Shown one piece after another: positions 16,226 through 25,632 of a stretch of DNA of 64,000 nt. The number at the start of each line of letters is the position of its first letter. Position 1 is the first letter of the stretch. Origin of the DNA: JAJXTN01 sp038230895 (GTDB lineage Bacteria; Patescibacteriota; Saccharimonadia; Saccharimonadales; UBA4665). The notes beneath the pieces are model-generated. The model was not told the origin of the DNA, did not search any database, and saw only the letters and a program-made list of their open reading frames with translations. The stretch spans positions 1-64,000 of the forward strand of contig JBBRMJ010000001.1 in NCBI GenBank assembly GCA_038230895.1. Direction: 5' to 3'. Both the position numbers and the translations under genes were made by a program.

Positions 16226-16423
16226 TCAGGTAGAGATCGATGCAGACTGAGAGTCTCGTGCTGTAGCGCCGGGTTGCCGATCGTCAGTCTGTAGGAGATT
16301 TGTATCCTGCGCATCTTGAACGGCAGCAGCCACTGCTTCCCCCACAATTCGAGCGAGCACACGGGCTCGCATCTCAGGCGTCAGATCAGACTTCAACATT
16401 TGCTGGTCATAGTAATTTGTCAT
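16226..16423 (-). CDS. Small hypothetical protein after tRNA-Ala
   Basis: A possible 65-residue protein starting MTNYYDQQMLKSD. The middle (TPEMRARVLARIVGEAVAAAVQDA) is a convincing amphipathic helix; the tail is polar. The frame is open upstream through the tRNA-Ala gene, so I use the ATG at 16423, 22 bases after the tRNA end. No ribosome site is visible. Not recognised; could be spurious. Confidence 0.4.
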   Translation of the reverse strand: MTNYYDQQMLKSDLTPEMRARVLARIVGEAVAAAVQDAQDTNLLQTDDRQPGATARDSQSASIST

Positions 16424-16444
16424 AATTTTGTAATCCGTGTAATT

Positions 16445-16521
16445 TGGTGGAGCTACAGGGACTCGAACCCTGGACCTCTTCCATGCCATGGAAGCGCTCT
16501 AGCCAACTGAGCTACAGCCCC
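16445..16521 (-). tRNA. tRNA-Ala(GGC)
   Basis: Minus-strand cloverleaf, acceptor GGGGCTG/TAGCTCC, anticodon stem CTTCC/GGAAG with loop ATGGCAT (GGC), T-arm CAGGG-TTCGAGT-CCCTG, encoded CCA (16445-16447). Confidence 0.95.
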
Positions 16522-16783
16522 AACATACCCCTGTGGGATATTTTGTAGACGCGAGCGAAGCGTCAATAGTGAAACTTTCACTCGTTCGTCACATACACTA
16601 AATAACAGATAACAGGATAGCAAACTATCAGGGATAATAAAAGCCGCCAATTGCTTGGCGACCTTTTTCGTGCGTGCCCACCCGCGGCGGGTGGCTATTG
16701 GTTTTTGGAATAGTTTTTGTTTCACGCGCCGCTAGAACGCACGAATTACCTTAAGCATAACAAATGTGACGTCGCTGTCAAGC

Positions 16784-18439
16784 TCAGGGATTTTGGACGG
16801 AGTATTGCTTGCCGTCGGAGAGGACGGTGGTCAGGCTGTAGATACTACAGAGTTGGGAGATGGCAGCGGCGGGGTTGTTGTCGCAGGCCTTGGCGGTGGC
16901 GGAAGCAACCTGGTAGGCGAAATTGCCGGCCTTAGGTTGAGCAAGTAATTGTGAATTTGCACCTAGAGGATCACGAAAAACGGCCGGGTTTATGCCTGGC
17001 AGATTAGTAGCGACCCAGTTAGGGTCGTTCAAATTGCCAAAAGTCGGATAGTAGGTGTTCTGGGTAAAGTAGTCGGCTAAGTAATCGTGCAGGACTGTGA
17101 GGTCGGCTTTGCGTTCTGCATCAAGCTCAGCCGGTGATTGGAGTTTGGCCATTTGTTGGTCAATTTGCAGCTGTACACTGGCAAAATCCTGCCACTTCAA
17201 CTTGGTCTGCGGTTCAGCGGCGACTGCGGCTTTGTAGTGGTAGCTCGTGCTCGTAGTCTGGCCAGACTGATTCACATCCAGCTGGACGATGTGGTGACCA
17301 CTATCGGACACATAGATGGTAGCGCTGGCATTTTTGAGGGCATCGAGATCGTTTATAGCAGCTTGGACATCGGACGGCGTGAAACCCTCACTATTGGCCG
17401 CGCTCTGAATGAACACCTTGAGAAAGCCGAGATTCAGACTGACGGGATAGGCATAAACCTTGGTGTCACCTAATTTGGTATGGGTAACCTTGGTGAGCTG
17501 GTATTTATAAATGTGCTGTTTGAGTAAGTAATCGACTAATTTCGCCCGATTCGCCTCAGGAAAATTACCGAATACCAGTGGTCCGAAGGCCTGATAACGA
17601 GGGTCCGCGAGCTCAGCCAGACTGGCTGGCACACCCGGTGGCAAAATGCCATTGGCACGAAGCTGTATCCAGGCATCTTTGCTGACCGTCGTGATATTGC
17701 TAGCAACTCCAGCTGGGAAAGCAGTGTAGCTCATATAACTGTTCTTGGTCGAGCCATAAGCCGCTACTTTAAAACTAGCGCCATAACGGATGATGGTCGA
17801 CTGACTGCTGACTTGTGGATTCTTCATATCACTAAAATCAAAATCAACTTGGCTGTTCCCAGATCCACCGCTGGTCTGTGACTCCAGCTGACTGGTTGAT
17901 AAGCTGGCTAGTAGTGCGTCTTTGAACACCGTGTTAGGGTTGGCCTGGACACTTCGGATATGCAGCCAACCGACAATACCAGCAATAATCAGCAGGACCA
18001 ATAGGGTTATTCCGGCAATTGGCAGCCAGCGGCGACGTGACCGTTTCGGTGGTGGCGCAAAGGCGGTGGGTGGTATTGCCGCCGTCGGAGTCGGTGCTGG
18101 TGTTGAAACTGGTGATGGCACTGCAGCAGTCGGTGCCGCTACTGCTGGCGGCGAGACAGTCGGCGGTGGCCCGGCGATCGGCGCAACAGGAGTCAGTGGA
18201 GCGACCGGCGCTGGTGGCAACGGTGTAAAGCTATTCGGTGGTGGGCTGGGGGCCGGCGTTGACAGCAATACTGGCTGCGGGCGATGTCCACTCATAGCCG
18301 AATGACGATCGCTCCCCGTCAGAAGTGGCCGACGCATCGGCTGCGGTGATACGCCATCAACTGAATAGCGGTGCCGCGACAATGGCGGCCGCTGCGGCGG
18401 CGGTGTTGCTGATGGTCCCTCTGGCGGCATATCCCTCAC
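16784..18439 (-). CDS. Membrane protein with proline-rich cytosolic N-terminus and pilin-like C-terminus
   Basis: A 551-residue bitopic protein. Residues about 1-130 are extremely rich in Pro, Ala, Ser and Thr and look unstructured; RSRRRW precedes one hydrophobic helix (about 139-158). The outer part is about 390 residues with an unrecognised beta-rich domain. The last 110 residues (LADYFTQNTYYPTFGNLNDPNW...FRDPLG...) look like the globular tail of type IV pilin-like proteins of this group, where YYP near a helix and two Cys near the end are common. Probably a cell-surface protein; the proline-rich part may bind cytosolic partners. Alone between tRNA-Ala and the HD gene. Confidence 0.7.
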   Translation of the reverse strand: MRDMPPEGPSATPPPQRPPLSRHRYSVDGVSPQPMRRPLLTGSDRHSAMSGHRPQPVLLSTPAPSPPPNSFTPLPPAPVAPLTPVAPIAGPPPTVSPPAVAAPTAAVPSPVSTPAPTPTAAIPPTAFAPPPKRSRRRWLPIAGITLLVLLIIAGIVGWLHIRSVQANPNTVFKDALLASLSTSQLESQTSGGSGNSQVDFDFSDMKNPQVSSQSTIIRYGASFKVAAYGSTKNSYMSYTAFPAGVASNITTVSKDAWIQLRANGILPPGVPASLAELADPRYQAFGPLVFGNFPEANRAKLVDYLLKQHIYKYQLTKVTHTKLGDTKVYAYPVSLNLGFLKVFIQSAANSEGFTPSDVQAAINDLDALKNASATIYVSDSGHHIVQLDVNQSGQTTSTSYHYKAAVAAEPQTKLKWQDFASVQLQIDQQMAKLQSPAELDAERKADLTVLHDYLADYFTQNTYYPTFGNLNDPNWVATNLPGINPAVFRDPLGANSQLLAQPKAGNFAYQVASATAKACDNNPAAAISQLCSIYSLTTVLSDGKQYSVQNP

Positions 18440-18489
18440 CGTTTATGCTTATTTAAGCTTAGTATACAGGAAAACTCTCTGATGAGCAG

Positions 18490-19146
18490 CTACCGTTTAC
18501 CATCCCATTCAGCGTAGAATTCTTCAAGGAAAGACTCCATATACTCATGTCTTTGTTCGGCCATTTTGCGCGCTGCATCAGTGTAAAGACGAGTCTTTAG
18601 GAGTAGTAATTTTTCATAAAAATGATTAATTGAGGTCCCTTTACTTGTTTTGTAAGCTGCGAATGATTGATGTTGTTCAGGCGCCTGATTTGGATCGTAC
18701 ATAGAGCGGTCATTCGCCCCACCGTAAGCAAAAGTCCGTGCGATGCCGATGGCTCCGAGCGCGTCCAGCTTGTCAGCATCATGTATTATCTTGCCTTCAA
18801 GCGTTTCCATAGTCGAGGCGACACCCGCGCCTTTGAACGAGACCGTACGTATGATGTTTTCAATTTGAACTATCACCGCCTCGTCGACTGCAAGGCTTTC
18901 TAGCCAGACTCGGGCGGCTTTTGGTCCAGCCGACTCATCACCATCATGGAATTTCCAATCGGCAATATCGTGTAAAAGCGCGCCTAACTCTACGACAAAG
19001 GGGTCAGCTTGCTTCTCGGTCGTCAGGATCGACTTCGATAACTGCCAGACACGGTACATGTGCCACCAGTCATGTCCCGTTCCCTCTCCAGTAAACTTGT
19101 CACGGATATAGTCAGCCGTCTGGTCGATAATCAGCTGTTTGTTCAT
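18490..19146 (-). CDS. HD-domain phosphohydrolase
   Basis: A 218-residue HD-domain protein. The metal site is readable: H25-D26 in GTGHDWWHMYRV, LLHDIADWKFHDGD (HD about 59-60) and IIHDADKLDALG (D about 125). It resembles YedJ-type single-domain HD hydrolases, which remove phosphate from nucleotides or related metabolites. The ATG overlaps the ligA stop by 4 bases (ATGA), so it is the last gene of the ligA cluster. Confidence 0.85.
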   Translation of the reverse strand: MNKQLIIDQTADYIRDKFTGEGTGHDWWHMYRVWQLSKSILTTEKQADPFVVELGALLHDIADWKFHDGDESAGPKAARVWLESLAVDEAVIVQIENIIRTVSFKGAGVASTMETLEGKIIHDADKLDALGAIGIARTFAYGGANDRSMYDPNQAPEQHQSFAAYKTSKGTSINHFYEKLLLLKTRLYTDAARKMAEQRHEYMESFLEEFYAEWDGKR

Positions 19147-21164
19147 GCGAGCATCTTTAGGAGTTCGGCTTCTGTTAATTGCTTGGTGCCGAGTTTGGTG
19201 GCTTTGGTAAGTTTGCTGGCGCCGACATTATTGCCGACAACGAGATAGGTGGTGTCGTTGCCAAGGCTGGACTGAAAAGTGCCACCGAGGGCCCGGATTT
19301 TCTCGGCTGCTTCTTCCCGACCCATGGTGTCGAGTGTGCCAGTAACGACGAAGTTCTGACCGCTGAGTTTTCCACCAACGTGTTTGACCGGCTCGGGCTT
19401 AACATCCAGCTGATCAAATTTTGCTAGAAGGCGCTGATTACGGGGTTCGCTGAACCATTCCACCGTAGCTTCGGCCACAATCTCGCCAATCCCTTCCACC
19501 GCAGACAATTCATCGATTGTCGCCTGACCAAGGGCTTCGAGACTGCGGAAAGTGTTACTGAGATCAATAGCAGTTTGGGTGCCTATATGACGAATGCCGA
19601 GCCCATAGACGAAACGGCTGAGTGGTGGTTGTCGCTTGGCCTGGATAGCTGCTACCAGCTTATTGGCAGATACATCAGCGAAACGATCTAGTTTCAGAAG
19701 GTCATCAGCCGTCAATGTATAGATATCGGCGGCATCCTTAACAAGCTTAGCGTTCAGTAATGCGATAACATTTTTCTCACCTAACCCCTCAATATCCAGG
19801 GCGCCTTTGCTGGCAAAATGCTCGATACGCTTCCATGAACGTGACGGGCAGGCCTCGTTCGGACAGCGCCAAATGGCATCTTCGGCCTTATACTTAACAA
19901 GCTTAGTATCACACTCGGGACAGTGTGTGGGCATGACAAACGGCTGTTCTGAGCCATCACGGAGCTTGACCAGTGGCTCGACCACTTCGGGGATAATATC
20001 ACCGGCTTTGTGGACGATAACCGTATCACCGACCCGGATGTCTTTGCGCAGCACTTCACTCTCGTTGTGCAAGGTGGCCATCTGAACCGTACTGCCAGCA
20101 ATGACAACTGCCTCAAGCATGGCAACTGGCGTCGCAGCGCCTGTCCGACCGATGGACACAAAGATGTCTTTGACTTTGGTGGTCGCCTGTTCGGCGGCAT
20201 ATTTATAGGCGATAGCGGCTCGCGGTGCCTTGCCTACCACGCCAAGCCGACGGAATAGACTACGATCATTGACTTTAACTACCAGCCCATCGGTGTTAAA
20301 CGGCAGTGTTTGGCGTTCTTTATCCCACTGAGCGACAAATTTCATAACGGCTGATACGTCTGTTAGGACAGCGGCTTTATTGTTGGCCAAAAAGCCCATA
20401 TCAAGCAGCTCTTGATAGGCGAAGGCATTCGTCGGCACGTCAGCGGGATCATCGCGCAGTAAGTCATAAGCTCGGAAAATAAGTTTTCGCTCGGCCACCA
20501 ATTGCGGATCCAGCTGACGAACCGCGCCAGCAGCGGTGTTGCGGGGATTCGCGAACAGCGGTTTACCCGCTTCAGCTCGGCTGGCATTGAGGGCCTCGAA
20601 GTCGGCTTTATACATAACGATCTCGCCGCGAATCTCAGTACGACCACTTGAAAATTTTGCCGTGCTCCCAGCGCCGAGGCGCAGACGGAGCGGTATCGAC
20701 TCCAAGGTTCGGATATTTGCCGTCACATCTTCACCAACAAAGCCATCACCCCTGGTAATACCCTGCAGGAGCAAGCCATCTTGATACACCAGTGCGCAGG
20801 CCAGGCCATCCATTTTGATATCAGCGAAGTACTCCAGCTGGGTCTTTTCCGGTAACAACTTAGTGATACGCTCTACCCAAGCATCGACATCCGCGCGGTC
20901 GAAAACGTCGTTAAGGCTTATCATCCGGCTACTGTGCTCCAGCTGTTTGAAACCTGGTAGCGGCGCACCAGCTACCCGCTGAGTCGGCGAATCGGCAGTG
21001 ATCAGATCTGGGAATTCCGCCTCTAACTGCGATAATTCGTGCTTCAGGCTATCGGCCGCGGCTTCACTCATAATCGATTCATCAAGCACGTGATAGTGGT
21101 AGCGATAGTCATTGATCAAATCACGCAGCTTGGCAATGCGTTCACTGGCTTGTGCCTTAGTCAT
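19143..21164 (-). CDS. ligA: NAD-dependent DNA ligase LigA
   Basis: A 673-residue ligase of full length. Domain Ia with YHYHVLD at 22-28, adenylation motif DIKMDGLA (Lys117 forms the AMP adduct), RNxxxGA-type GEIVMYKADF and FANPRNTAAGAVRQLD, OB domain, a four-Cys zinc finger (CPECDTKL...CPNEACPS, about 400-425), helix-hairpin-helix repeats and a C-terminal BRCT domain (about 590-673). It seals nicks in replication and repair using NAD. It overlaps the membrane protein gene upstream by 8 bases and the HD gene downstream by 4, so it is part of a tight operon. Confidence 0.97.
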   Translation of the reverse strand: MTKAQASERIAKLRDLINDYRYHYHVLDESIMSEAAADSLKHELSQLEAEFPDLITADSPTQRVAGAPLPGFKQLEHSSRMISLNDVFDRADVDAWVERITKLLPEKTQLEYFADIKMDGLACALVYQDGLLLQGITRGDGFVGEDVTANIRTLESIPLRLRLGAGSTAKFSSGRTEIRGEIVMYKADFEALNASRAEAGKPLFANPRNTAAGAVRQLDPQLVAERKLIFRAYDLLRDDPADVPTNAFAYQELLDMGFLANNKAAVLTDVSAVMKFVAQWDKERQTLPFNTDGLVVKVNDRSLFRRLGVVGKAPRAAIAYKYAAEQATTKVKDIFVSIGRTGAATPVAMLEAVVIAGSTVQMATLHNESEVLRKDIRVGDTVIVHKAGDIIPEVVEPLVKLRDGSEQPFVMPTHCPECDTKLVKYKAEDAIWRCPNEACPSRSWKRIEHFASKGALDIEGLGEKNVIALLNAKLVKDAADIYTLTADDLLKLDRFADVSANKLVAAIQAKRQPPLSRFVYGLGIRHIGTQTAIDLSNTFRSLEALGQATIDELSAVEGIGEIVAEATVEWFSEPRNQRLLAKFDQLDVKPEPVKHVGGKLSGQNFVVTGTLDTMGREEAAEKIRALGGTFQSSLGNDTTYLVVGNNVGASKLTKATKLGTKQLTEAELLKMLA

Positions 21165-22155
21165 GGAGCAACTCCCGATACAGGTTATACAGGTAAGCGT
21201 GCACAGCCAAAACCGCGAATGTTGTCAGGAGGAAGAACACCCATTGGGCCAGGGGCGTCAACCAGAAGATAATCGGCAGCATGATGATGGCCGCAACGAT
21301 GATCAACAACAGCGGCAGAAACAAAAGTTTGCGCAGCAAAACCCAGCGCCGGTGACGAACGAGGTCACGGGCAGAGCGCAAGGCCTTCAGCGGTGTCATA
21401 TCGGGTAGCGTCACGATATAGAGTGCGAAAATCGATGAACAGATAAGATACAAGCTCAAAATGGTCAGGACTAATGCCAGCAAGCCCCAGATCACTTTCT
21501 CTATCCCAAGCACGGCGATACCATTACTAATAACCAGCGCATACAGACTAACGCCGATCAGCATTGGCAAAAGTTGTAGCCCGACCACGAAAAGCACGAG
21601 GATAAATGGCACGACCGGATACATGCCACGGTAATACGCGTCGCGCATCCGAATGCTGATGCCAGCGGCTGTCTGGCGGAGGGCCCAGATGATAGCCAGA
21701 CTGGCCAAAAGTAGTAAGAAAAATTGGTAGGCCCCCGCTGTGTTACTGGAGCCATTACCAGACGAGCCGAGTAGCGTCACAAAGACGGTCAAACCTGATG
21801 CTAAGGATGCGAAATCACCGGTGAAATACTGGTTGAGCTGGCTCTTGAGGGTCGTAATGTCGTTGGTGCTCGAAAGACCGCGGACCAAGAGTAGGTTTAG
21901 CAGCCCATACACGAGGGTGATCGCGATGAATAGGCGTTTGTGCCGCCAAATGTGGCCAGCAGCCAGCTTGGACAGCCTCCAGGCGCTAGGGAGCTTAGCC
22001 GTGTGCTTTATACGCGGGCTCAGATGCAGCGATTGGTAGCGACGACCTTGTAGACGACGGGTTTTCGGGGCTTGGAGTTTGGGGCGAACTTTGACGGCGG
22101 CGGCCTTAGTTTTTGATTTGGACTTTCGACTGGTCGGTGAGGTTTGCTTGGCCAT
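21157..22155 (-). CDS. Polytopic membrane protein upstream of ligA
   Basis: A 332-residue protein with a very basic 65-residue N-terminus (Lys/Arg/Ser-rich, SKSKTKAAAVKVRPK) and then five to six hydrophobic helices (about 80-95, 120-165, 180-260, 290-325). The loop TPLKALRSARDLVRHRRWVLLRKLLF is reminiscent of the DUF/GPDP-membrane-domain group, in which such a basic loop precedes the last two helices, but I cannot name it with certainty. It sits 11 bases after htpX and overlaps ligA by 8 bases. Confidence 0.7.
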   Translation of the reverse strand: MAKQTSPTSRKSKSKTKAAAVKVRPKLQAPKTRRLQGRRYQSLHLSPRIKHTAKLPSAWRLSKLAAGHIWRHKRLFIAITLVYGLLNLLLVRGLSSTNDITTLKSQLNQYFTGDFASLASGLTVFVTLLGSSGNGSSNTAGAYQFFLLLLASLAIIWALRQTAAGISIRMRDAYYRGMYPVVPFILVLFVVGLQLLPMLIGVSLYALVISNGIAVLGIEKVIWGLLALVLTILSLYLICSSIFALYIVTLPDMTPLKALRSARDLVRHRRWVLLRKLLFLPLLLIIVAAIIMLPIIFWLTPLAQWVFFLLTTFAVLAVHAYLYNLYRELLHD

Positions 22156-22166
22156 AGCAAATGCCC

Positions 22167-23042
22167 TTAGGCGTGCGTCCCCATGCTGCGGAGGCGAGCG
22201 ATACGGTCAGCAATCGGCGGGTGGGTGCTGAATAGATTCGTTAAACTGTGGCCTTTGAGGGGATTTGCAAAAAACAGATGGGCAGTGGCCGTGTTCTGTC
22301 GACGCATACTAGTACTTGTGTTCTCCAGCTTTTGTAGGGCGCTAATCAGGCCTTCGGGATAACGGGTCGTCAGGGCGCTCGTCGCGTCGGCCAAGTACTC
22401 GCGCTGCCTTGACACGGCCAATTGGATCATCGCCGCTACCAAAGGTGCCAGTACAGCCGCCACAATACCAGCGATAAACATGAACTGGTTAGTTTCTCGG
22501 TCATCGTTCCGGAACCAGGTCAAACGTAAAATGACATCAGCGATGAGCGAAATAACGGCAGTTAGGGCAAAAGCCACCATGCTGACACGAATGTCATAGT
22601 TCTTGACATGACCAAGCTCATGGGCAAAGACACCCTCCAGCTCCTGGTCGTTCATAATGTCGAGCAAGCCAGTGGTAGCGCAGACTGCGGATGATTTGGG
22701 GTTGCGGCCGGTGGCGAAAGCGTTGGGTGATGGATCATCAATGATGAAGACTCGGGGCATTGGCAGACCATCGGTGATGCTGAGGTTCTCAATGATACGC
22801 CACAGCCGCGGGTTATCACGTTTCTGTATCTCCTTCGCACCATTGACGGCCAGTGCCAGGCGCGAACCGGAATAATAGGTGATGATGGTATAGATAGCTG
22901 CACCAATCAGGCCACCATAAAAGACACCGCTACTCCCGCCCAAATACTGGTCGAAGACCCATAACAAGCCAGCAACGAACAGGATGAATATTATCATCAG
23001 GAAGACGGTCTTGCGTTTATTGGCAGCGATATTGCTATACAT
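22167..23042 (-). CDS. htpX: M48 zinc metalloprotease HtpX
   Basis: A 291-residue HtpX. Two N-terminal helices (about 12-32 and 37-56) are followed by the protease domain with NAFATGR (108-113), the zinc motif HELGH at 141-145, two more helices and a third ligand in the REYLADA segment (about 215). HtpX degrades damaged membrane proteins. The lemA gene lies just upstream, the pairing common in bacteria where LemA and HtpX are co-expressed. Confidence 0.95.
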   Translation of the reverse strand: MYSNIAANKRKTVFLMIIFILFVAGLLWVFDQYLGGSSGVFYGGLIGAAIYTIITYYSGSRLALAVNGAKEIQKRDNPRLWRIIENLSITDGLPMPRVFIIDDPSPNAFATGRNPKSSAVCATTGLLDIMNDQELEGVFAHELGHVKNYDIRVSMVAFALTAVISLIADVILRLTWFRNDDRETNQFMFIAGIVAAVLAPLVAAMIQLAVSRQREYLADATSALTTRYPEGLISALQKLENTSTSMRRQNTATAHLFFANPLKGHSLTNLFSTHPPIADRIARLRSMGTHA

Positions 23043-23087
23043 ATCTATAAAAATAAGTCGGCATGGTGCGGACTGTTCAGGATTATC

Positions 23088-23651
23088 CTAAAATTTGACT
23101 TCGACAGGTTCAGCAGCGGCAGCGGCGCCAGCAGCATCAAGTTCGTAGAACTCTTTGTCTTGCTTGAAGCCGAGCATCGATGCGAACAGGCTCGTTGGGA
23201 AGGTTTTGCGCTTGGTGTTAAAGTCACGGACAACGCCGTTGTAGAAGCGACGTGACGCTTGGATTTTGTCTTCGGTATCGGTAAGCTCGGCCTGTAGTTC
23301 TTGGAAGTTCTGTGATGCTTTCAAGTCTGGGTAAGCCTCGGCGACGGCAAATAGGCTTTTCAGGGTTTGCTGGAACATGTTATCGGCCTTGGCAGTTGCG
23401 GCTGGACCGGAAGCACTCAGCCCATTGGCACGAGCGGCAGTCACATCTTCGAAAACACTCTTTTCGTGGTCAGCGTAACCTTTGACTGTGTTGACCAAGT
23501 TGGGGATCAGGTCATAACGACGCTTCAGCTGCACAGTGATGTCGCTCCAGGCCTCGTCGGACTGAACATTCAGTCGCACCAAGCCGTTGTACATAACCGC
23601 GCCGATAATGACTATCAGGACAACGACGACCAGAATAATAATAAGTAGCAT
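23088..23651 (-). CDS. lemA: LemA family protein
   Basis: A 187-residue LemA protein: one N-terminal hydrophobic helix (about 1-19), then a helical domain with YNGLVRLNVQSDEAWSDI, LKRRYDLIPNLVNTVKGYA and the C-terminal FYNGVVRDFNTKRKTFPTSLFASMLGF signature. LemA proteins are membrane-attached with an outward alpha-helical bundle of unclear role. A strong AGGAGG (23659-23664) precedes the ATG and a TATACT box lies at 23684-23689, so this is the probable first gene of the lemA-htpX-ligA operon. Confidence 0.93.
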   Translation of the reverse strand: MLLIIILVVVVLIVIIGAVMYNGLVRLNVQSDEAWSDITVQLKRRYDLIPNLVNTVKGYADHEKSVFEDVTAARANGLSASGPAATAKADNMFQQTLKSLFAVAEAYPDLKASQNFQELQAELTDTEDKIQASRRFYNGVVRDFNTKRKTFPTSLFASMLGFKQDKEFYELDAAGAAAAAEPVEVKF

Positions 23652-23786
23652 GCCCGTACCTCCTCTTAAAAAGCTATAGTCATAGTATAGCGCATTTCCC
23701 TTGGTTATGCGCGCTAATCTGAGGGGGTTTTCAGCTGCTTATCAGTCAGCTTCGCCGCTGTTGTACTGTATGATAATCGTATTACT

Positions 23787-25016
23787 ATGCCCCACAAAAC
23801 CAAGACCGCACGCCGAAACCGGCGCAGCCGCTTCATGGCAGTGCTGATAATCCTGGTGCTACTCATAGCTTTGGGTGGCGAACTTGTCTATGGCCGCCTG
23901 CAAGCGCCACTGCCAAGCCTGACCGCCCAAATCATCGCCCACAGCTTGACTAGCCCGGCCTCGACTACCCTGAACTGGCCAAACTATGGGCAGTCAGCGA
24001 TTGGTGCAGCCGGGTACGGTGTGCTAGCAGCCAATGGCGTTCAGAAAGCCGTACCCACCGCCAGCATCGCCAAACTGATTACGGCGCTAGCCGTACTGCG
24101 CGTCAAACCGCTGTCAGGCAGCCAAGCCGGGCCAACGCTGACACTCGGCGCCAAGGATGTCGATCTATACTATAGCTATGTCGCCAAAGATGGCTCAGTC
24201 GTACAAGTGGAAGACGGCGAACTTATCACCGAACGCGAAGTGCTCCAGGCAATACTCTTACCGTCAGCGAACAATCTGGCAGATAGCTTGGCAATCTGGG
24301 CCTTTGGCTCACTGACGGCCTATGCCAACTATGCCAATGCTATGTTGACGCAGCTAGGCCTGACCCATACCCACGTCGGCAGTGACGCCAGTGGTTTTGC
24401 CCCGGACAGCATCTCTACCGCCACTGACCTCGTCCGCCTGGGTGAATTGAGTATAGCCAGCCCAGTGATCGCCGGCATTGTGTCTCAATCAACTGCCAAC
24501 CTGCCACTCGTCGGAGTGGTCAACAATGTCAACTGGTTGCTCGGCACGGCCGGCATTAATGGGCTGAAAACAGGCAACAGCGACCAGGCAGGTGGCGCGT
24601 TCTTGTTCTCGGCAGCTTATCAAGTGCCGGGTAGTGGCAAGATAACGATTGTGGCAGCCATACTTGGGGCAACCGGTCTGTTACAGGCCATGCGTAGTGC
24701 ACCACCCCTCCTCACATCAGCCCAAACCGCCTTCTCCACCAGCGTCGCCCTGGCGGCTGGTCAAGCCGTCGGTGTATACCATGTGCCTTGGGGCAATGAT
24801 GTCACCGCGGTGACGGCCAAAGCTGTGACTGCCTTGGCCTGGCAGGGTCAAAGTCTAGAGCAACCAAAGGTACAGCTGACGACAGCCCAGGCCAACGCCG
24901 CTACTGGCACCGCTGTTGGTACTGTCAGATTCGGTACCAGCGGCAAACCTTCGAGTGTTGTCCTCAGCCGAGCTATTCCCGCTGCTTCTATCTGGTGGCG
25001 GCTACCCCACTACTAG
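23787..25016 (+). CDS. D-alanyl-D-alanine carboxypeptidase (PBP5/DacA family)
   Basis: A 409-residue penicillin-binding protein of the S11 peptidase family. A basic N-terminus and helix (about 16-36) anchor or export it. Catalytic motifs: SIAK (S93-K96), SAN (160-162) and KTG (261-263), in the usual order. It trims the terminal D-Ala of peptidoglycan stems. The C-terminal 130 residues lack the amphipathic anchor of E. coli PBP5, so attachment is by the N-terminus. A GATAAT box (23772-23777) lies 9 bases before the ATG, suggesting a leaderless message; the gene diverges from lemA. Confidence 0.92.
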   Translation: MPHKTKTARRNRRSRFMAVLIILVLLIALGGELVYGRLQAPLPSLTAQIIAHSLTSPASTTLNWPNYGQSAIGAAGYGVLAANGVQKAVPTASIAKLITALAVLRVKPLSGSQAGPTLTLGAKDVDLYYSYVAKDGSVVQVEDGELITEREVLQAILLPSANNLADSLAIWAFGSLTAYANYANAMLTQLGLTHTHVGSDASGFAPDSISTATDLVRLGELSIASPVIAGIVSQSTANLPLVGVVNNVNWLLGTAGINGLKTGNSDQAGGAFLFSAAYQVPGSGKITIVAAILGATGLLQAMRSAPPLLTSAQTAFSTSVALAAGQAVGVYHVPWGNDVTAVTAKAVTALAWQGQSLEQPKVQLTTAQANAATGTAVGTVRFGTSGKPSSVVLSRAIPAASIWWRLPHY

Positions 25017-25097
25017 GCCCTCCTGTTCCGCACTTGACGAGCGTTGTGTTTTCGATAATGATTATGCTTATATTCTACAAATAACCAAAAGGATTCT

Positions 25098-25589
25098 ATG
25101 AAAATTACCAAACATTTACAAAGTGCCGGCTTTGGGCACGTTGAACTGCTCGTTGCCGTCGTCGTCGTTGCTGCCTTTGCCGCGGTCGGCGTGAGGGTAT
25201 TGACGGTGAGCCATGCTGATTCAGTTAGTGGTGTCAGCGGCGTGAGTAGCGTCAGTGGCCCAGGTGCTGGCAATAATTATGGAACGGTGGTCTTCTCTTC
25301 TGCCGATGGCACGGTGACCGCCTGCCGCACTACCAAAAACGTTTTCTACAAGGCCGTCCTACCCGCTTCCGCCACCTATGTCCAATCTGGCTATGTCGCT
25401 GCTGATGCCAGTGGCAGTGCCCTCAATGTTGTGACGCTCAAGTTGACCGCCGGCACCAAGTACCGAGCCCAGCCAATTGGTACTTTGTCAGCTGACCTAT
25501 TCTGGGCTTCAATTTCGAAAACCGACATCTCAGCCGATACCAGCTACAAGGGTGGTGGCGTCTTGGTCTCGAGCCTGAACCACTGTTAA
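25098..25589 (+). CDS. Type IV pilin-like protein
   Basis: A 163-residue protein with a prepilin-type start: SAGFGHVELLVAVVVVAAFAAVGVRV. Cleavage after Gly11 would put Phe at +1 and Glu at +5, as prepilin peptidase and pilus assembly require, followed by the hydrophobic spine. The short globular part has two Cys (about 76 and 163). Small pilin-like proteins of this sort occur as minor pilins; Saccharibacteria use type IV pili for twitching and host contact. An AAGGATT ribosome site precedes the ATG. It is followed by the O-antigen ligase-like gene. Confidence 0.75.
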   Translation: MKITKHLQSAGFGHVELLVAVVVVAAFAAVGVRVLTVSHADSVSGVSGVSSVSGPGAGNNYGTVVFSSADGTVTACRTTKNVFYKAVLPASATYVQSGYVAADASGSALNVVTLKLTAGTKYRAQPIGTLSADLFWASISKTDISADTSYKGGGVLVSSLNHC

Positions 25590-25632
25590 ATAAGTCCTCT
25601 CAGTTGCTGAACGCTTAATCTACTCCGATTGC

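Noticed and set aside
16453..16725. Minus-strand open frame of 90 codons
   Set aside because: Runs through tRNA-Ala and a low-complexity gap; no motif.
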